The notes: generated by a model not told the origin, from the sequence alone. A stretch of DNA of 64,000 nucleotides from Mycolicibacterium grossiae (GCF_008329645.1 NZ_CP043474.1:1240001-1304000), one strand, 5' to 3'. Counted from the stretch's first letter, positions 9,706-18,898 are shown. Numbers and translations: made by a program.

Positions 9706-10575
9706 CTACACCGTGAGGTTGAAGTTGGCGTTGGTGCCGTAGAGCGCCAACGAAGCGAACAGGACGACGAGGACGATCGCGATGAGGGAGGCGCGCATCG
9801 AGCGGCCGACGGCCTCGCCGACGCCCACCGGGCCGCCGCTGGCGTAGAAGCCGTAGTAGCAGTGGTTGAGCATGACGATGACCGAGATGATGATCGCCTG
9901 CACGAACGACCACGCGACGTCGTCCGGGCGCAGGAACGTCTGGAAGTAGTGCTCGTAGGTACCGGTCGACTGCCCGTAGAAGAGCGTCGTGGTGACCTGC
10001 GCGGACAGGAAGCTCATGATGATCGCCATCGCGTACAGCGGGATGATGACGACGAAGCCGGCCATGATGCGCGTCGACACCAGGTAGCTGATCGACTTGA
10101 TGCCCATGACCTCCAGGGCGTCGATCTCCTCGCTGATGCGCATGGCGCCGAGTTCGGCGGTCGCGCCGGCGCCGACCGTGGCGGCCAGCGCCTGGCCCGC
10201 GACGACGGGGGCGGCGATGCGGACGTTGACCAGGGCGGCGAAGAAGCCGGTGAAGGCCTCGACGCCGATGTTGCCGAGCGAGGCGAAGCCCTGGATGGCG
10301 ATCAGTGAGCCGCCCGAGAGGGTGACGAAGCCGACGATGGCGACGGTGCCGCCGATGACGGCCATGGCGCCGGTGCCCATGCCGATCTCGGCGATGAGCC
10401 GCAGCATCTCCTTGCGGTAGTAGCGCACGGCGTGGCCGATCGAACCCACGGCAGTGACGACGAACCACGCGATGTGGCCGACGCTGTCGAGGCCGCGGGC
10501 GGGCGCGCTGGCCAGCCGCTCGCCCTGGGCGACGGCGCGGGGGAAGCGCTGGCGGACGACGGCGAAGGTGGACAT
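9706..10575 (-). CDS. yrbE1B: Mce1 permease subunit YrbE1B
   Basis: 289 residues of the MlaE/YrbE integral membrane family, with about five to six hydrophobic segments. The conserved cytoplasmic coupling stretch MRISEEIDALEVMGI is visible, the segment that contacts the ATPase (MceG/Mkl) in this family. It starts two bases after the yrbE1A stop. With YrbE1A it forms the inner-membrane channel beneath the Mce A-F tube. The ATPase gene is not in the window, as expected because MceG is shared and unlinked. Confidence 0.95.
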   Translation of the reverse strand: MSTFAVVRQRFPRAVAQGERLASAPARGLDSVGHIAWFVVTAVGSIGHAVRYYRKEMLRLIAEIGMGTGAMAVIGGTVAIVGFVTLSGGSLIAIQGFASLGNIGVEAFTGFFAALVNVRIAAPVVAGQALAATVGAGATAELGAMRISEEIDALEVMGIKSISYLVSTRIMAGFVVIIPLYAMAIIMSFLSAQVTTTLFYGQSTGTYEHYFQTFLRPDDVAWSFVQAIIISVIVMLNHCYYGFYASGGPVGVGEAVGRSMRASLIAIVLVVLFASLALYGTNANFNLTV

Positions 10576-10576
10576 G

Positions 10577-11377
10577 TCAGCGCCCCGTTCCGAATCGAAC
10601 GCCGATCGTCGTCAGCACCACGTTGACGGCGAACAGCGCGATGACGCAGAGGACCAGCGTCTCGTTCACGGCCGTGCCGACGCCCTTGGCGCCGCCCGAC
10701 ACCGTCAGGCCGCGGTAGCAGCCGACGAGGCCGGCGATCAGGCCGAAGGTCATGGCCTTGACCACCGAGATCAGCACCTCCGGCAGGCCGGTGACGAGCG
10801 TCAGCGTCGAGACGTACGCGCCGGCCGAGATGTTCTGGATGTAGACGCCGAAGACGAAGCCGCCGACCAGGCCGATGGTGATCACCGCGCCGTTGAGGAG
10901 GAAGGCCACGAACGTCGAGGCGATCACGCGGGGCACCACCAGGCGGTGGATCGGGTCGATGCCCAGCACCTCGAGGGCGTCGATCTCCTCGCGGATGGTG
11001 CGGGCGCCGATGTCGGCGCAGATGGCGGTCGAGCCCGCGCCGGCCACCACCAGCACGGTTACCAGCGGACCGAGCTGGGTAACCGCACCGAGAGCGGCGC
11101 CGGCGCCGGAGATGTCGGCGGCACCGAACTCGGCCAGCAGGATGTTCAGCGTGAAGATGATGAGCACCGTCAGCGGGATCGCGACGGCGATGGTGGGGAG
11201 GAAGGCCACCCGCATCAGGAACCAGCCCTGAAGGATGAACTCGCGCCACTGGAAGGGGCTGCGGAAGGTCGCCTTCGCGGTGAGGACGCACATGCGGACG
11301 AATCCGCCCACGGCCGTCAGGCCCGGGGTCACCTGGTTGCGGACGTACCCGACCAGACCCGGCTGCTGGGCCGTCAC
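10577..11377 (-). CDS. yrbE1A: Mce1 permease subunit YrbE1A
   Basis: 266 residues from a GTG at 11377. It is an MlaE/YrbE family membrane protein with the conserved coupling-helix segment RTIREEIDALEVLGIDP and several hydrophobic helices. It is the first gene of the transporter part of the operon. A 218-base gap separates it from fadD5 upstream, room for an internal promoter. With YrbE1B it forms the permease. Confidence 0.94.
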   Translation of the reverse strand: MTAQQPGLVGYVRNQVTPGLTAVGGFVRMCVLTAKATFRSPFQWREFILQGWFLMRVAFLPTIAVAIPLTVLIIFTLNILLAEFGAADISGAGAALGAVTQLGPLVTVLVVAGAGSTAICADIGARTIREEIDALEVLGIDPIHRLVVPRVIASTFVAFLLNGAVITIGLVGGFVFGVYIQNISAGAYVSTLTLVTGLPEVLISVVKAMTFGLIAGLVGCYRGLTVSGGAKGVGTAVNETLVLCVIALFAVNVVLTTIGVRFGTGR

Positions 11378-11595
11378 GCGCAGACCATCGCTGGGCGCGC
11401 ACAGCCGTAGCCACTGCGGCGGACCGGCAAAACCCGTCGCACTCGCCCTCCTCGCGTCAGCCCCGCGTATGTGATGGCCATCTCCCTACTGGTTGGTAGT
11501 AAGACGGACCACAGGACTGTACCCGATGGATGAGCGGCGCTGCACCGCATCCGTCGGATTGAGACATTGGCCCGTGGCAAACCCGTCCGCATCGG
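11378..11595. promoter_or_regulatory. fadD5-yrbE1A intergenic region with partial palindrome
   Basis: This 218-base gap is unusually long for this tightly packed operon. It holds TACTGGTTGGTAGTA at 11487-11501, with arms TACT and AGTA around GGTTGGT. Its ACTGGTTGG core also occurs in the palindrome upstream of the TetR gene (20369-20384). I see no clear hairpin terminator. A secondary promoter or operator for yrbE1A is an inference. Confidence 0.35.
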
Positions 11596-13311
11596 TCACG
11601 CCCCGCCGTCGTCGACAGAAGCCGTTGACGCAGAACTACTTTCGTGGACGTCAACGTGCACTGCCGCGCCGAACCGTTCCCTCAGTTCCGTCTTGAGGAC
11701 CTTACCGGCCGGGTTCCGGGGCAGCGCCTCGACCACTTCGAGAGCCTTCGGGTGCTTGTACCGGGCCAGCCGATCGGTGAGGAATTCGTCGACGTCGCCC
11801 AGCGTCAGGCCGGCGCCACCGACCCCGGCCGCACCGGCGTCGAGGGCAACCACGGCAACGGGTACTTCGCCCCAGCGCTCGTCGGGTCGGCCAATCACGG
11901 CGACCTCGGCGATCGACGGGTGCGCGGCGAGGACGTTCTCCACCTCGGCGCAGTACACGTTCTCCCCGCCGGAGATGATCATGTCCTTCTTGCGGTCGAC
12001 CACCCAGACGTATCCCTCGGCGTCCTGGCGGACCAGGTCGCCGGAGTGGAACCAGCCGCCGTGGAACGCCTCGGCGGTCGCCTGCGGGTTGTTCCAGTAG
12101 CCGGCCATCAGTGTCGGTGCGCGGTAGACGATCTCGCCGACCTCGCCCACGGGGACGTCGTTCATCTCGTCGTCGACGATGCGGGCGGAGACGGTCGGGA
12201 TGACCTTGCCGACGGAGCCGAGCTTCCGGATGGCGTCGTCGCCGAGCAGCATGCAGGTGACCGGAGACATCTCCGTCTGCCCGAACGCGGCGAGGATCGA
12301 GGTGCCGGGGAAGGTATCGGCCATCTCGCGCAGCAGCGTGTCCGACGCCGGGGCGGCACCCCAGGACAACACCCGCAGCTTCAGCCGGCGGGGCCGCGCG
12401 CGCTGGGCGGCGCACACCGCCTGCCACTGCGCGGGCACCAGGAAGATGCCGGTGACGCCCTCGGCCTCGAGCACGTCGAGCAACTGACCGGGGTCGAAGG
12501 CGCCCAGCGGGTGGATCACCGTGGGCCGGCCCAGCGCGAGGCCCGGCAGCATGTTGCCGATGCCGGCGATGTGGAACAGCGGCACGCCGATGAAACCCAC
12601 GTCGTGGTCGAGGTCCGCGCCGTTGGTGATCAGTCCGGTCATCGTCTGACCGCTCAGGTTGGCGTGGGTGAGCACCGCGCCCTTGGGCCGTCCGGTGGTG
12701 CCCGAGGTGTACATGATGAGCGCCGGGCTGTCGTTCTCGACGTCGACCACCGGTGCCGGCCGCCCGTCCTCGGCGACCAGGTCCTCGTAGCCGAGGACCC
12801 CGTCCCCGGTGGGCGCGCCGGCGACCACGACGTCGGCGAGCACCGGCGCGAGGTCGCGCACGGCGGTGGCGACGTTCGCCAGCACCGGTTCGGTCACCAC
12901 CACCCGGGCGTCGCAGTCGGAGACGAGGAACGCCAGTTCGGGCGGCGTGAGCCGGAAGTTGACCGGAACGGCGATGGCGCCCAGCAGGTTCGCGGCGAGG
13001 AACGTCTCGACGAACTCGGTGCGGTTGAGCATCAGGATCAGGACGCGGTCGCCGGCGGCGATGCCGCGGCGGTGCAGGGCACCGGCCAGCGCGTCGACGC
13101 GTGCGGCGAGGTCGGCCCAGGTGGTGGTGCGGCCGGCGAAGCGCAGCGCCGTGTCGTCGGGCTGCATCAGCGCGTGCCGGGCGAGCTGGGTGGTCCAGTT
13201 GTTGCGCCGGGCGAGGTAGGGCTGGGCGAGAGGGGACCCGACGACAGGGGGCTGAGACTGGCCGGTGCCGGTGGCCGGGCCGACGGTCGAGGCGGTCACC
13301 GTCCGATGCAC
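11596..13311 (-). CDS. fadD5: fatty-acid--CoA ligase FadD5
   Basis: 571 residues of the ANL adenylating superfamily. The P-loop-like AMP-binding signature YTSGTTGRPKG is at about 201-211, GQTEMSP follows, and the C-terminal hinge and lysine region is WVVDRKKDMIISGGENVY. The late catalytic-lysine motif is PRNPAGKVLKTELRERF. It activates fatty acids to acyl-CoA through an acyl-adenylate. It is the first gene of the mce1 operon in mycobacteria, so it probably activates acids imported by Mce1. The GTG at 13311 is the longest start; another GTG lies four codons later. Confidence 0.93.
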   Translation of the reverse strand: MHRTVTASTVGPATGTGQSQPPVVGSPLAQPYLARRNNWTTQLARHALMQPDDTALRFAGRTTTWADLAARVDALAGALHRRGIAAGDRVLILMLNRTEFVETFLAANLLGAIAVPVNFRLTPPELAFLVSDCDARVVVTEPVLANVATAVRDLAPVLADVVVAGAPTGDGVLGYEDLVAEDGRPAPVVDVENDSPALIMYTSGTTGRPKGAVLTHANLSGQTMTGLITNGADLDHDVGFIGVPLFHIAGIGNMLPGLALGRPTVIHPLGAFDPGQLLDVLEAEGVTGIFLVPAQWQAVCAAQRARPRRLKLRVLSWGAAPASDTLLREMADTFPGTSILAAFGQTEMSPVTCMLLGDDAIRKLGSVGKVIPTVSARIVDDEMNDVPVGEVGEIVYRAPTLMAGYWNNPQATAEAFHGGWFHSGDLVRQDAEGYVWVVDRKKDMIISGGENVYCAEVENVLAAHPSIAEVAVIGRPDERWGEVPVAVVALDAGAAGVGGAGLTLGDVDEFLTDRLARYKHPKALEVVEALPRNPAGKVLKTELRERFGAAVHVDVHESSSASTASVDDGGA

Positions 13312-13348
13312 CCCCTCGCCGTCCGCGCGCGGTTGCGCCGCGCTGATA

Positions 13349-13358
13349 TTTGATCAAA
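13349..13358. promoter_or_regulatory. candidate Mce1R operator palindrome
   Basis: A perfect 10-base palindrome, TTTGATCAAA, sits in the 129-base gap between the divergent fadD5 and mce1R. FadR-like GntR repressors commonly bind short AT-rich palindromes in such gaps. This is a sequence observation; binding by Mce1R is inferred. Confidence 0.45.
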
Positions 13359-13440
13359 CATGGTGTTGCTCCGGTCACACTAGGGGGTTGGTGGCCCGGG
13401 AACAAGCCTCGGGCCGAGCACTTCGCCTCGAGGACGGCCC

Positions 13441-14127
13441 GTGAAGACGACGACCCGACCCGCGCGCCGGCCGGCGGTGCGGCGCGAGCAGCTCTCCGAC
13501 GAGGTGGCCGCTCACCTGCGCGCCGGGATCATGTCCGGCGCGCTGCGCCCGGGGACCTTCATCCGGCTCGACGAGACCGCGGCCGAGCTGGGCGTCAGCA
13601 TCACCCCGGTGCGCGAGGCGCTGCGCACATTGCGCGGCGAGGGCATGGTGCAGCTCGAGCCGCACCGCGGACACGTCGTCTCGCCCTTCACCCGCGGCGA
13701 CATCGAGGACCTCTTCTGGCTACAGGCGACGATCGCGACGCAGCTGGTGCGCTCGGCCGCCGAGCGCATCAGCGACGACGACATCGACGAACTCGAGCGC
13801 CTCGTCGAGGAGGTCACCGACGCGATCGAGCGGCACGACGGCGAGGCGGTCGCGGACGCGGAGTTCGCCTTCCGGCGGGTGGTGAACCTGGCGGCGGGCC
13901 GGGTCAAGCTGGCGTGGTTCCTGCTGCACGCGACCCGGTATCTGCCGTCGCGGATCTACGCGGAGGACGCGCAGTGGGGTCGCGTTGCGCTGGCCAACCA
14001 CCACGACCTGATCGAGGCGTTCCGGCGCCGCGACGCCGACGCCGCCGTGCGGCTCACCCGCGAGCAGTTCACCGACGGGGCGCGCCGGCTCACCGCACGG
14101 CTCGACGAGCTGGGACTGTGGACGTGA
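13441..14127 (+). CDS. mce1R: GntR-family transcriptional regulator Mce1R
   Basis: 228 residues from a GTG. An N-terminal winged HTH of the FadR subfamily contains ETAAELGVSITPVREALRTLRGEGMVQL at about residues 42-70. An all-helical FCD-type ligand domain follows, with the metal-binding-type pattern ending in ANHHDLIEAFRRRDADAA. It is divergent from fadD5. Mce1R (Rv0165c) represses the mce1 operon in M. tuberculosis and responds to fatty acids or their CoA derivatives, so the same role is very likely here. Confidence 0.92.
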   Translation: MKTTTRPARRPAVRREQLSDEVAAHLRAGIMSGALRPGTFIRLDETAAELGVSITPVREALRTLRGEGMVQLEPHRGHVVSPFTRGDIEDLFWLQATIATQLVRSAAERISDDDIDELERLVEEVTDAIERHDGEAVADAEFAFRRVVNLAAGRVKLAWFLLHATRYLPSRIYAEDAQWGRVALANHHDLIEAFRRRDADAAVRLTREQFTDGARRLTARLDELGLWT

Positions 14128-14136
14128 GGCGTCGAC

Positions 14137-14574
14137 TCAGTGGGCGAGCTGCTCGGCGCGGGCCTTGAGGTTGTCCGCGAGGTAGTCCATGGCGTCGCCG
14201 ACGACCTTCTTCACCATCGGCTTGGGGATGGGCATGGTGGTCTCGACGTCGAAGTCGACCGTCAGCAGCGTGGTGGGTCCCATCTCGACCACCGAGAAGA
14301 TCTGCTCCTGCTTGGAGAAGTGCTCGCCCTGCTGCATCACGGTCTGGATCTGGTTGGGGCCCGGGTAGTAGACGGCCTGGATGTAGACGCCCTCCATGCC
14401 CTGCACCGAGGTGTCCAGCCGCAGCTGGCTGGGTCGGCCGTCGTCGTAGCGGGCCAGGATCCAGCAGCCCTTGATCTCCTCGTTCCACTGGGGGTAGGCC
14501 TCGAAGTCCGCAACGATCGCCATGATCGTCGCGGCCGACGCCGACACCTCGACGGTCTTGCTCACGATGGGCAT
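14137..14574 (-). CDS. SRPBCC-fold lipid-binding-like protein (TB18.5/Rv0164 homologue)
   Basis: 145 residues with the START/Bet v1-like pattern: a beta strand and short helices at the N-terminus (SKTVEVSASAATIMAIVADF), the EAYPQWNEEIKG segment, and a long C-terminal amphipathic helix. This family binds hydrophobic ligands in a cavity. Position beside mce1R matches Rv0164 (TB18.5). It ends nine bases from the mce1R stop. The ligand is unknown. Confidence 0.85.
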   Translation of the reverse strand: MPIVSKTVEVSASAATIMAIVADFEAYPQWNEEIKGCWILARYDDGRPSQLRLDTSVQGMEGVYIQAVYYPGPNQIQTVMQQGEHFSKQEQIFSVVEMGPTTLLTVDFDVETTMPIPKPMVKKVVGDAMDYLADNLKARAEQLAH

Positions 14575-14606
14575 CGGGCGAGGATACCGCCCGGCAGACT
14601 GGGGCC

Positions 14607-15551
14607 ATGAGCCCTCCGATCCGGGTCGCCGTCCTCGACGACTATCAAGACGTGGCCCTGCGCTCGGCGGACTGGTCGCCGGTCACCTCGCGCGCCGAGG
14701 TCACGACGTTCACCGACCACGTGGCCGACGCCGACGACCTGGTGGCGCGGCTCGAGCCGTTCGATGCGGTGCTGGTGATGCGCGAGCGAACACCGTTGCC
14801 GCGCTCCGTGATCGAGCGTCTGCCCCGGCTGCGACTGATCGCCTCGACCGGCAACGTCAACGCGTCGATCGACATGGCCGCCGCCGAGGAGCGCGGCATC
14901 CGCGTCACCGGAACGGGTGGGTCGGTGGCGTCGACGGTCGAGTTGACCTGGGCGCTGATCCTCGCGACCGCCCGCAACCTGGTCGCCGAGCGGCAGTCGG
15001 TGGCCGCGGGCGGCTGGCAGGTCGGCGTCGGTCGTGAACTCGACCGCCGGGTGCTCGGCGTCCTCGGAGTCGGCCGCATCGGCAGCCGCGTCGCACGGAT
15101 CGGCGCGGCGTTCGGGATGGACGTCGCCGCGTGGAGCCCCAACCTCACTCCCGAGGCGGCGGCGGAGGCCGGCGCCCGGTACCTGCCGCGCGACGAGTTC
15201 TTCGCGACCGCCGACGTGCTGACGGTGCACCTGAAGCTCGGTGAGCGCTCGCGCGGGCTCGTCGGCGCCGCCGAGCTGGCCGCGATGAAGCCGACGGCGT
15301 TGCTAATCAACACCTCTCGCGGTCCGATCGTCGACGAGGCAGCGCTGATCGACGCGTTGCGCACGGGCGCCATCGCCGGTGCCGGCCTCGACGTGTTCGA
15401 CGTCGAACCGCTGCCGCCGTCGCATCCGCTGCGGACGCTGCCGACCGTCACCGCCACGCCGCACATCGGCTACGTCGCCGATCGCCCCTACCGGATCTTC
15501 TTCCGCGACGCCGTCGCAGCGATCGCCCGGTGGCTGGACGAGATCGGCTGA
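14607..15551 (+). CDS. D-2-hydroxyacid dehydrogenase family protein
   Basis: 314 residues. The Rossmann dinucleotide motif GVGRIGSRVA is at about residue 150. The catalytic residues of the family are visible: Arg in INTSRGPIVDE, Glu in DVFDVEPLP and His in TPHIGYVADR. It is NAD(P)-dependent and reduces a 2-keto acid or oxidises the hydroxy acid. It is shorter than SerA and lacks ACT or ASB domains, so it is not the full phosphoglycerate dehydrogenase. It is divergent from the SRPBCC gene; the substrate is unknown. Confidence 0.88.
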   Translation: MSPPIRVAVLDDYQDVALRSADWSPVTSRAEVTTFTDHVADADDLVARLEPFDAVLVMRERTPLPRSVIERLPRLRLIASTGNVNASIDMAAAEERGIRVTGTGGSVASTVELTWALILATARNLVAERQSVAAGGWQVGVGRELDRRVLGVLGVGRIGSRVARIGAAFGMDVAAWSPNLTPEAAAEAGARYLPRDEFFATADVLTVHLKLGERSRGLVGAAELAAMKPTALLINTSRGPIVDEAALIDALRTGAIAGAGLDVFDVEPLPPSHPLRTLPTVTATPHIGYVADRPYRIFFRDAVAAIARWLDEIG

Positions 15552-15555
15552 GACG

Positions 15556-16038
15556 TCAGATCTGGGCGCCGGTCAGCAGCTCGCGGATGGCGTCCGGGAT
15601 CGGGACGGGGCGCCGGGTGGTGCGGTCGACGTAGACGTGCACCCAGTGCCCGACGGCCGCGGCCGTCGCGTCGGATGCGGCGTCGTGGGGTGCGCCGGTG
15701 TGAGGTGCGTCGGTGGAGCCGGCGGCGAACAGGGCCAGCCGGTACGTCACGCTGCTGGTGCCGAGCCGCGTCACGCCGAGCCCGACGGTCAGCGGATCGG
15801 GGAAGGCGAGTTCGGCGAAGTACCGACACCCCGATTCGGCGACCACGCCCAACCAGGGCGCCGCGGTCGGGTCGTGGTCGAGGCTGGTGCCGATCCACCC
15901 GTTGATCGCGGTGTCGAACAGCTCGTAGTACTTGGCGTTGTTGAGATGCCCGAACATGTCGTTGTCGGTCCACCGGGTGGTCGCCGGCCAGTGCACGGGA
16001 AAGTCCCGCCCGGTCAGCGTGCGTTCGTCGACGGCCAT
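15556..16038 (-). CDS. acyl-CoA thioesterase, 4-hydroxybenzoyl-CoA type (Rv0163-like)
   Basis: 160 residues with the hotdog-fold signature TRWTDNDMFGHLNNAKYYELFDTAINGW near residues 22-50. The Asp in TDNDMFGHLNNA is in the usual catalytic position of the 4HBT family. It probably cleaves acyl-CoA esters in the cytoplasm. It ends four bases from the convergent dehydrogenase stop. Position between adhE1-like and TB18.5-like genes matches Rv0163. The start ATG at 16038 is followed by a typical N-terminus; the longer frame runs into the next gene. Confidence 0.87.
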   Translation of the reverse strand: MAVDERTLTGRDFPVHWPATTRWTDNDMFGHLNNAKYYELFDTAINGWIGTSLDHDPTAAPWLGVVAESGCRYFAELAFPDPLTVGLGVTRLGTSSVTYRLALFAAGSTDAPHTGAPHDAASDATAAAVGHWVHVYVDRTTRRPVPIPDAIRELLTGAQI

Positions 16039-16091
16039 GGCCGGAAGTCTGTCATCCGGCGTGGACCTCTTCGCCGCTGGAAGGGGTCGAG

Positions 16092-17642
16092 CTAGAAGGG
16101 GTCGTCGTCGCTCGGTGCGAGCAGGCGCTCGGGATGATGCGTGACGTTGATGCGGGTCTGTCCGGTGTCGAGGTGCGGCGGCGGGATCCACTCGACCAGT
16201 CCGTCCCTGCGCCGACGGGTGGTCCACTCGGTGGTCTCCACCATGCGGTTGTCGGGACCGCAGGCGAGCGTCATGTCGTCGACGTTGGTCTGGCCGTCGT
16301 CCTTCCAGTCGGCGGTCGCGTGGTGCGCCTGGGTGACGTAGCCGGCGGCATCGCATCCAGGGCAGGTACACCCGCGGTCGCGTGCGAAGAGCATCAGCTT
16401 CTGCGCGCCCGTCGCGCAGCGCTGGCTGCGGCCGAGATGCAGCGCCGCGGACGTGTGTTGGTCGAACACCGCCAGGTAGTGGTGCGCGTGGGCGGCCATC
16501 CGGATGAGGTCGGTCATCGGCAGCCGGCTGCCCCCGGCGGTGACGGCGTACCCCGCGCCGCGCTCGAGGTCCTGCAGCGTCGTCGTCACGACCACTGACA
16601 CCGGCAGACCGTTCAGCGTCCCGAGATCGCTGCGGCACAGCAACATTCGAGCCATCACCAGCAGCGCGTCGTGCTGACGGCGGGGTTGGGTGCGGCCGTG
16701 CTCGTCGAACAGCGGGGCGTGCGACGGCGGACCGACCTCGTCCACCGGGCCGGCCACGTCCGGGCCGGCCACGTCCGGAACGGCCGCATCGGCACTGTCC
16801 GCATCGGCACGGTCCGCACGGTCCGTGTCCGCACCGGCCGCGTCCCCACCGTCCGCATCCGGACCGGCCGCATCGCTCCCCCCGGTTGCTTCCGATGCGC
16901 CCGTCGAGTCGGACGTCGCCGCCGGATCTCCCGCGGGATCGGGCCGGCGTGCGTCGAACGCCGCGAACTTGGCGAACAGCGGCTCCAGCAACGCCCGCAG
17001 CTCGGGCGTGATCCATCCGCTGAGCCGGCTCATCCCATCCGGCTGCTGCGAACTCAACGTCAACCCTGCCTTGCGTTGCCGGTCGGCATCGGACAGCGTG
17101 CCGTCGGGGTGCAGGTGCGCCAGCAGACGGTTCGCCGCCTTGTCCAGCGCCACCGGGTCCACCTGCCGTGCCAACTCGGCCAGCGTCCGCTCCGCCTGGA
17201 TGCGCGTCTCCAGATCGACGGCGTCCGGCAGTTCGGCGACGAAGTCCTTGATCACCCGGACGTGGTCGTCACCGATGGCGCCGTCGGCGATCGCAGCGGC
17301 GGTTTGTGGGAGCTGCGGTGGCAGCTCCTGCCCGTCGAGCGCGCGGCGCGAACCCAGCAGCCGCGCCCACGCCAGGCGGCGCAGCGCGTCGCCCTTGCCG
17401 ATGCGGCACCACTGCATCAGCAGCTTGCTCAGCGACGTCGCACCCAGGTCCGTCGGCGTCGCCTCCCGGTCGAGCCGCGCCAGCAGCGCGTGCTGCACGG
17501 CGGGCACGCGACGCAGCGTCGTCTCGAGCGCGGCGTAGGACTCCAGCAGCTCCCGGTGCGAAAGGCCGTCGACGTCGGCGCCGGCCAGCCCGCCGACCGC
17601 ACCCTCCAGGGCGGTCAGCGCATCGGCGAGACTCGACGTCAT
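16092..17642 (-). CDS. DUF222 / 13E12-repeat family HNH endonuclease-like protein
   Basis: About 516 residues from the ATG at 17642 (a GTG at 17672 is an alternative). The N-terminal DUF222 region is helical. The C-terminal HNH motif reads CTCPGCDAAGYVTQAHHATADW and then a Cys-Asn pair (LACGPDNRM). This is the mycobacterial 13E12 repeat family, often present in many copies per genome; its function is unproven and may be linked to mobile DNA. Between the two domains is an Ala/Asp/Gly-rich linker whose DNA (about 16740-16920) consists of degenerate GTCCG/ACCGGCCGC-type repeats. Confidence 0.85.
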   Translation of the reverse strand: MTSSLADALTALEGAVGGLAGADVDGLSHRELLESYAALETTLRRVPAVQHALLARLDREATPTDLGATSLSKLLMQWCRIGKGDALRRLAWARLLGSRRALDGQELPPQLPQTAAAIADGAIGDDHVRVIKDFVAELPDAVDLETRIQAERTLAELARQVDPVALDKAANRLLAHLHPDGTLSDADRQRKAGLTLSSQQPDGMSRLSGWITPELRALLEPLFAKFAAFDARRPDPAGDPAATSDSTGASEATGGSDAAGPDADGGDAAGADTDRADRADADSADAAVPDVAGPDVAGPVDEVGPPSHAPLFDEHGRTQPRRQHDALLVMARMLLCRSDLGTLNGLPVSVVVTTTLQDLERGAGYAVTAGGSRLPMTDLIRMAAHAHHYLAVFDQHTSAALHLGRSQRCATGAQKLMLFARDRGCTCPGCDAAGYVTQAHHATADWKDDGQTNVDDMTLACGPDNRMVETTEWTTRRRRDGLVEWIPPPHLDTGQTRINVTHHPERLLAPSDDDPF

Positions 17643-17800
17643 GCTTCGAACACTAGTGCGAACCACTGACATCTTCGGCTCTGCGTGTGACTGGTGAAAC
17701 CATTGTTGCGCAATGGGTTTGACGACTCACCGAGGCGGCACCCACGGTGCTCGGACCACGCCCCGACGCAGCGCGATCGCCCCGGAGGACAATCGACGGC

Positions 17801-18898
17801 ATGAGAATCCGCGGAGCCGTCCTCGACCGCATCGGCGAACCCCGGGCGTACGCGCAGTCGCGCCCGCTCACCATCGCCGACCTCGACCTCGACGAGCCCG
17901 GCGACACCGAGCTGCTGGTGCGCATCGAGGCGTCCGGTCTGTGTCACTCGGACCTGTCCGTGGTCGACGGCAACCGGGTGCGCCCGGTGCCGATGCTGCT
18001 GGGCCACGAGGCCGCCGGCATCGTCGAGGCCGCCGGCTCTGCCGTCACCGACATGACCGTCGGCCAGCGCGTGGTGATGACGTTCCTGCCGCGCTGCGGA
18101 CAGTGCGCCGGCTGCGCGACCGACGGTCTGGCACCGTGCATCCCGGGCTCCGCGGCCAACGGCGCGGGCACCCTGCTCTCCGGCGCGACGCGCCTCCGCC
18201 GCGACGGCGAGGACGTGCGCCATCACCTCGGCGTCTCGGCGTTCGCCACGCATGCCGTGGTCGACCGCCGCTCGGTGGTCCCCGTGGATGCGGACGTCCC
18301 GCCCGTGGTGGCCTCACTTCTGGGCTGCGCCGTGCTGACCGGCGGCGGCGCCGTGCTCAACGCCGGCGAGCCCCGCCCCGGTCAGACCGTGGCCGTCGTC
18401 GGCGCGGGTGGCGTCGGCATGGCGGCCATCCTCACGGCCCTCGCGCACGACGACGTCCGGGTGGTGGCGATCGACCGGCTCCCCGAGAAGCAAGCCAGGG
18501 CACGCGAACTCGGCGCGCACGCCGCCCACGCCCCCGAGGCGGTCGGCGACCTGAAGGCCGAGGTGGTCATCGAGGCCGTCGGTCATCCAGCGGCGCTGGA
18601 GACCGCGCTGGCCGTAACCGCGCCCGGCGGTCGCACCATCACCGTGGGCCTGCCCCGCCCGGACGCGCGGCTCGAGATCTCGCCGCTCGCCTTCGTCGCC
18701 GAGGGCCGCTCACTGATCGGCAGCTACCTGGGGTCGGCGGTGCCGGCGCGCGACATCCCCCGCTTCGTCGAGATGTGGCGTGCGGGACGGCTTCCCGTCG
18801 AGTCGCTGGTTTCCTCGACCATCGCGCTCGACGAGATCAACGAGGGCATGGATCAGCTCGCCGACGGCAACGCGGTCCGTCAGGTCATCGAGTTCTGA
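17801..18898 (+). CDS. zinc-dependent alcohol dehydrogenase (AdhE1/Rv0162c-like)
   Basis: 365 residues of the medium-chain dehydrogenase family. Catalytic zinc ligands are seen in SGLCHSDLSV and LLGHEAAG; the four structural-zinc Cys are in CGQCAGCATDGLAPC. The Rossmann motif is VVGAGGVGMAA. It oxidises alcohols with NAD-type cofactors; class III-like substrates are possible. The ATG at 17801 has a GGAGG-type RBS 12 bases upstream. Gene order relative to the thioesterase and SRPBCC genes fits Rv0162c. The actual substrate is not visible. Confidence 0.88.
   Translation: MRIRGAVLDRIGEPRAYAQSRPLTIADLDLDEPGDTELLVRIEASGLCHSDLSVVDGNRVRPVPMLLGHEAAGIVEAAGSAVTDMTVGQRVVMTFLPRCGQCAGCATDGLAPCIPGSAANGAGTLLSGATRLRRDGEDVRHHLGVSAFATHAVVDRRSVVPVDADVPPVVASLLGCAVLTGGGAVLNAGEPRPGQTVAVVGAGGVGMAAILTALAHDDVRVVAIDRLPEKQARARELGAHAAHAPEAVGDLKAEVVIEAVGHPAALETALAVTAPGGRTITVGLPRPDARLEISPLAFVAEGRSLIGSYLGSAVPARDIPRFVEMWRAGRLPVESLVSSTIALDEINEGMDQLADGNAVRQVIEF

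Noticed and set aside
11644..13353. 569-codon plus-strand frame opposite fadD5
   Set aside because: The minus strand encodes a complete FadD5 with all ANL motifs; the plus frame has none.
16740..16920. Possible CRISPR-like or minisatellite array
   Set aside because: The units are short, unequal and in frame with a coding linker; there are no spacers.
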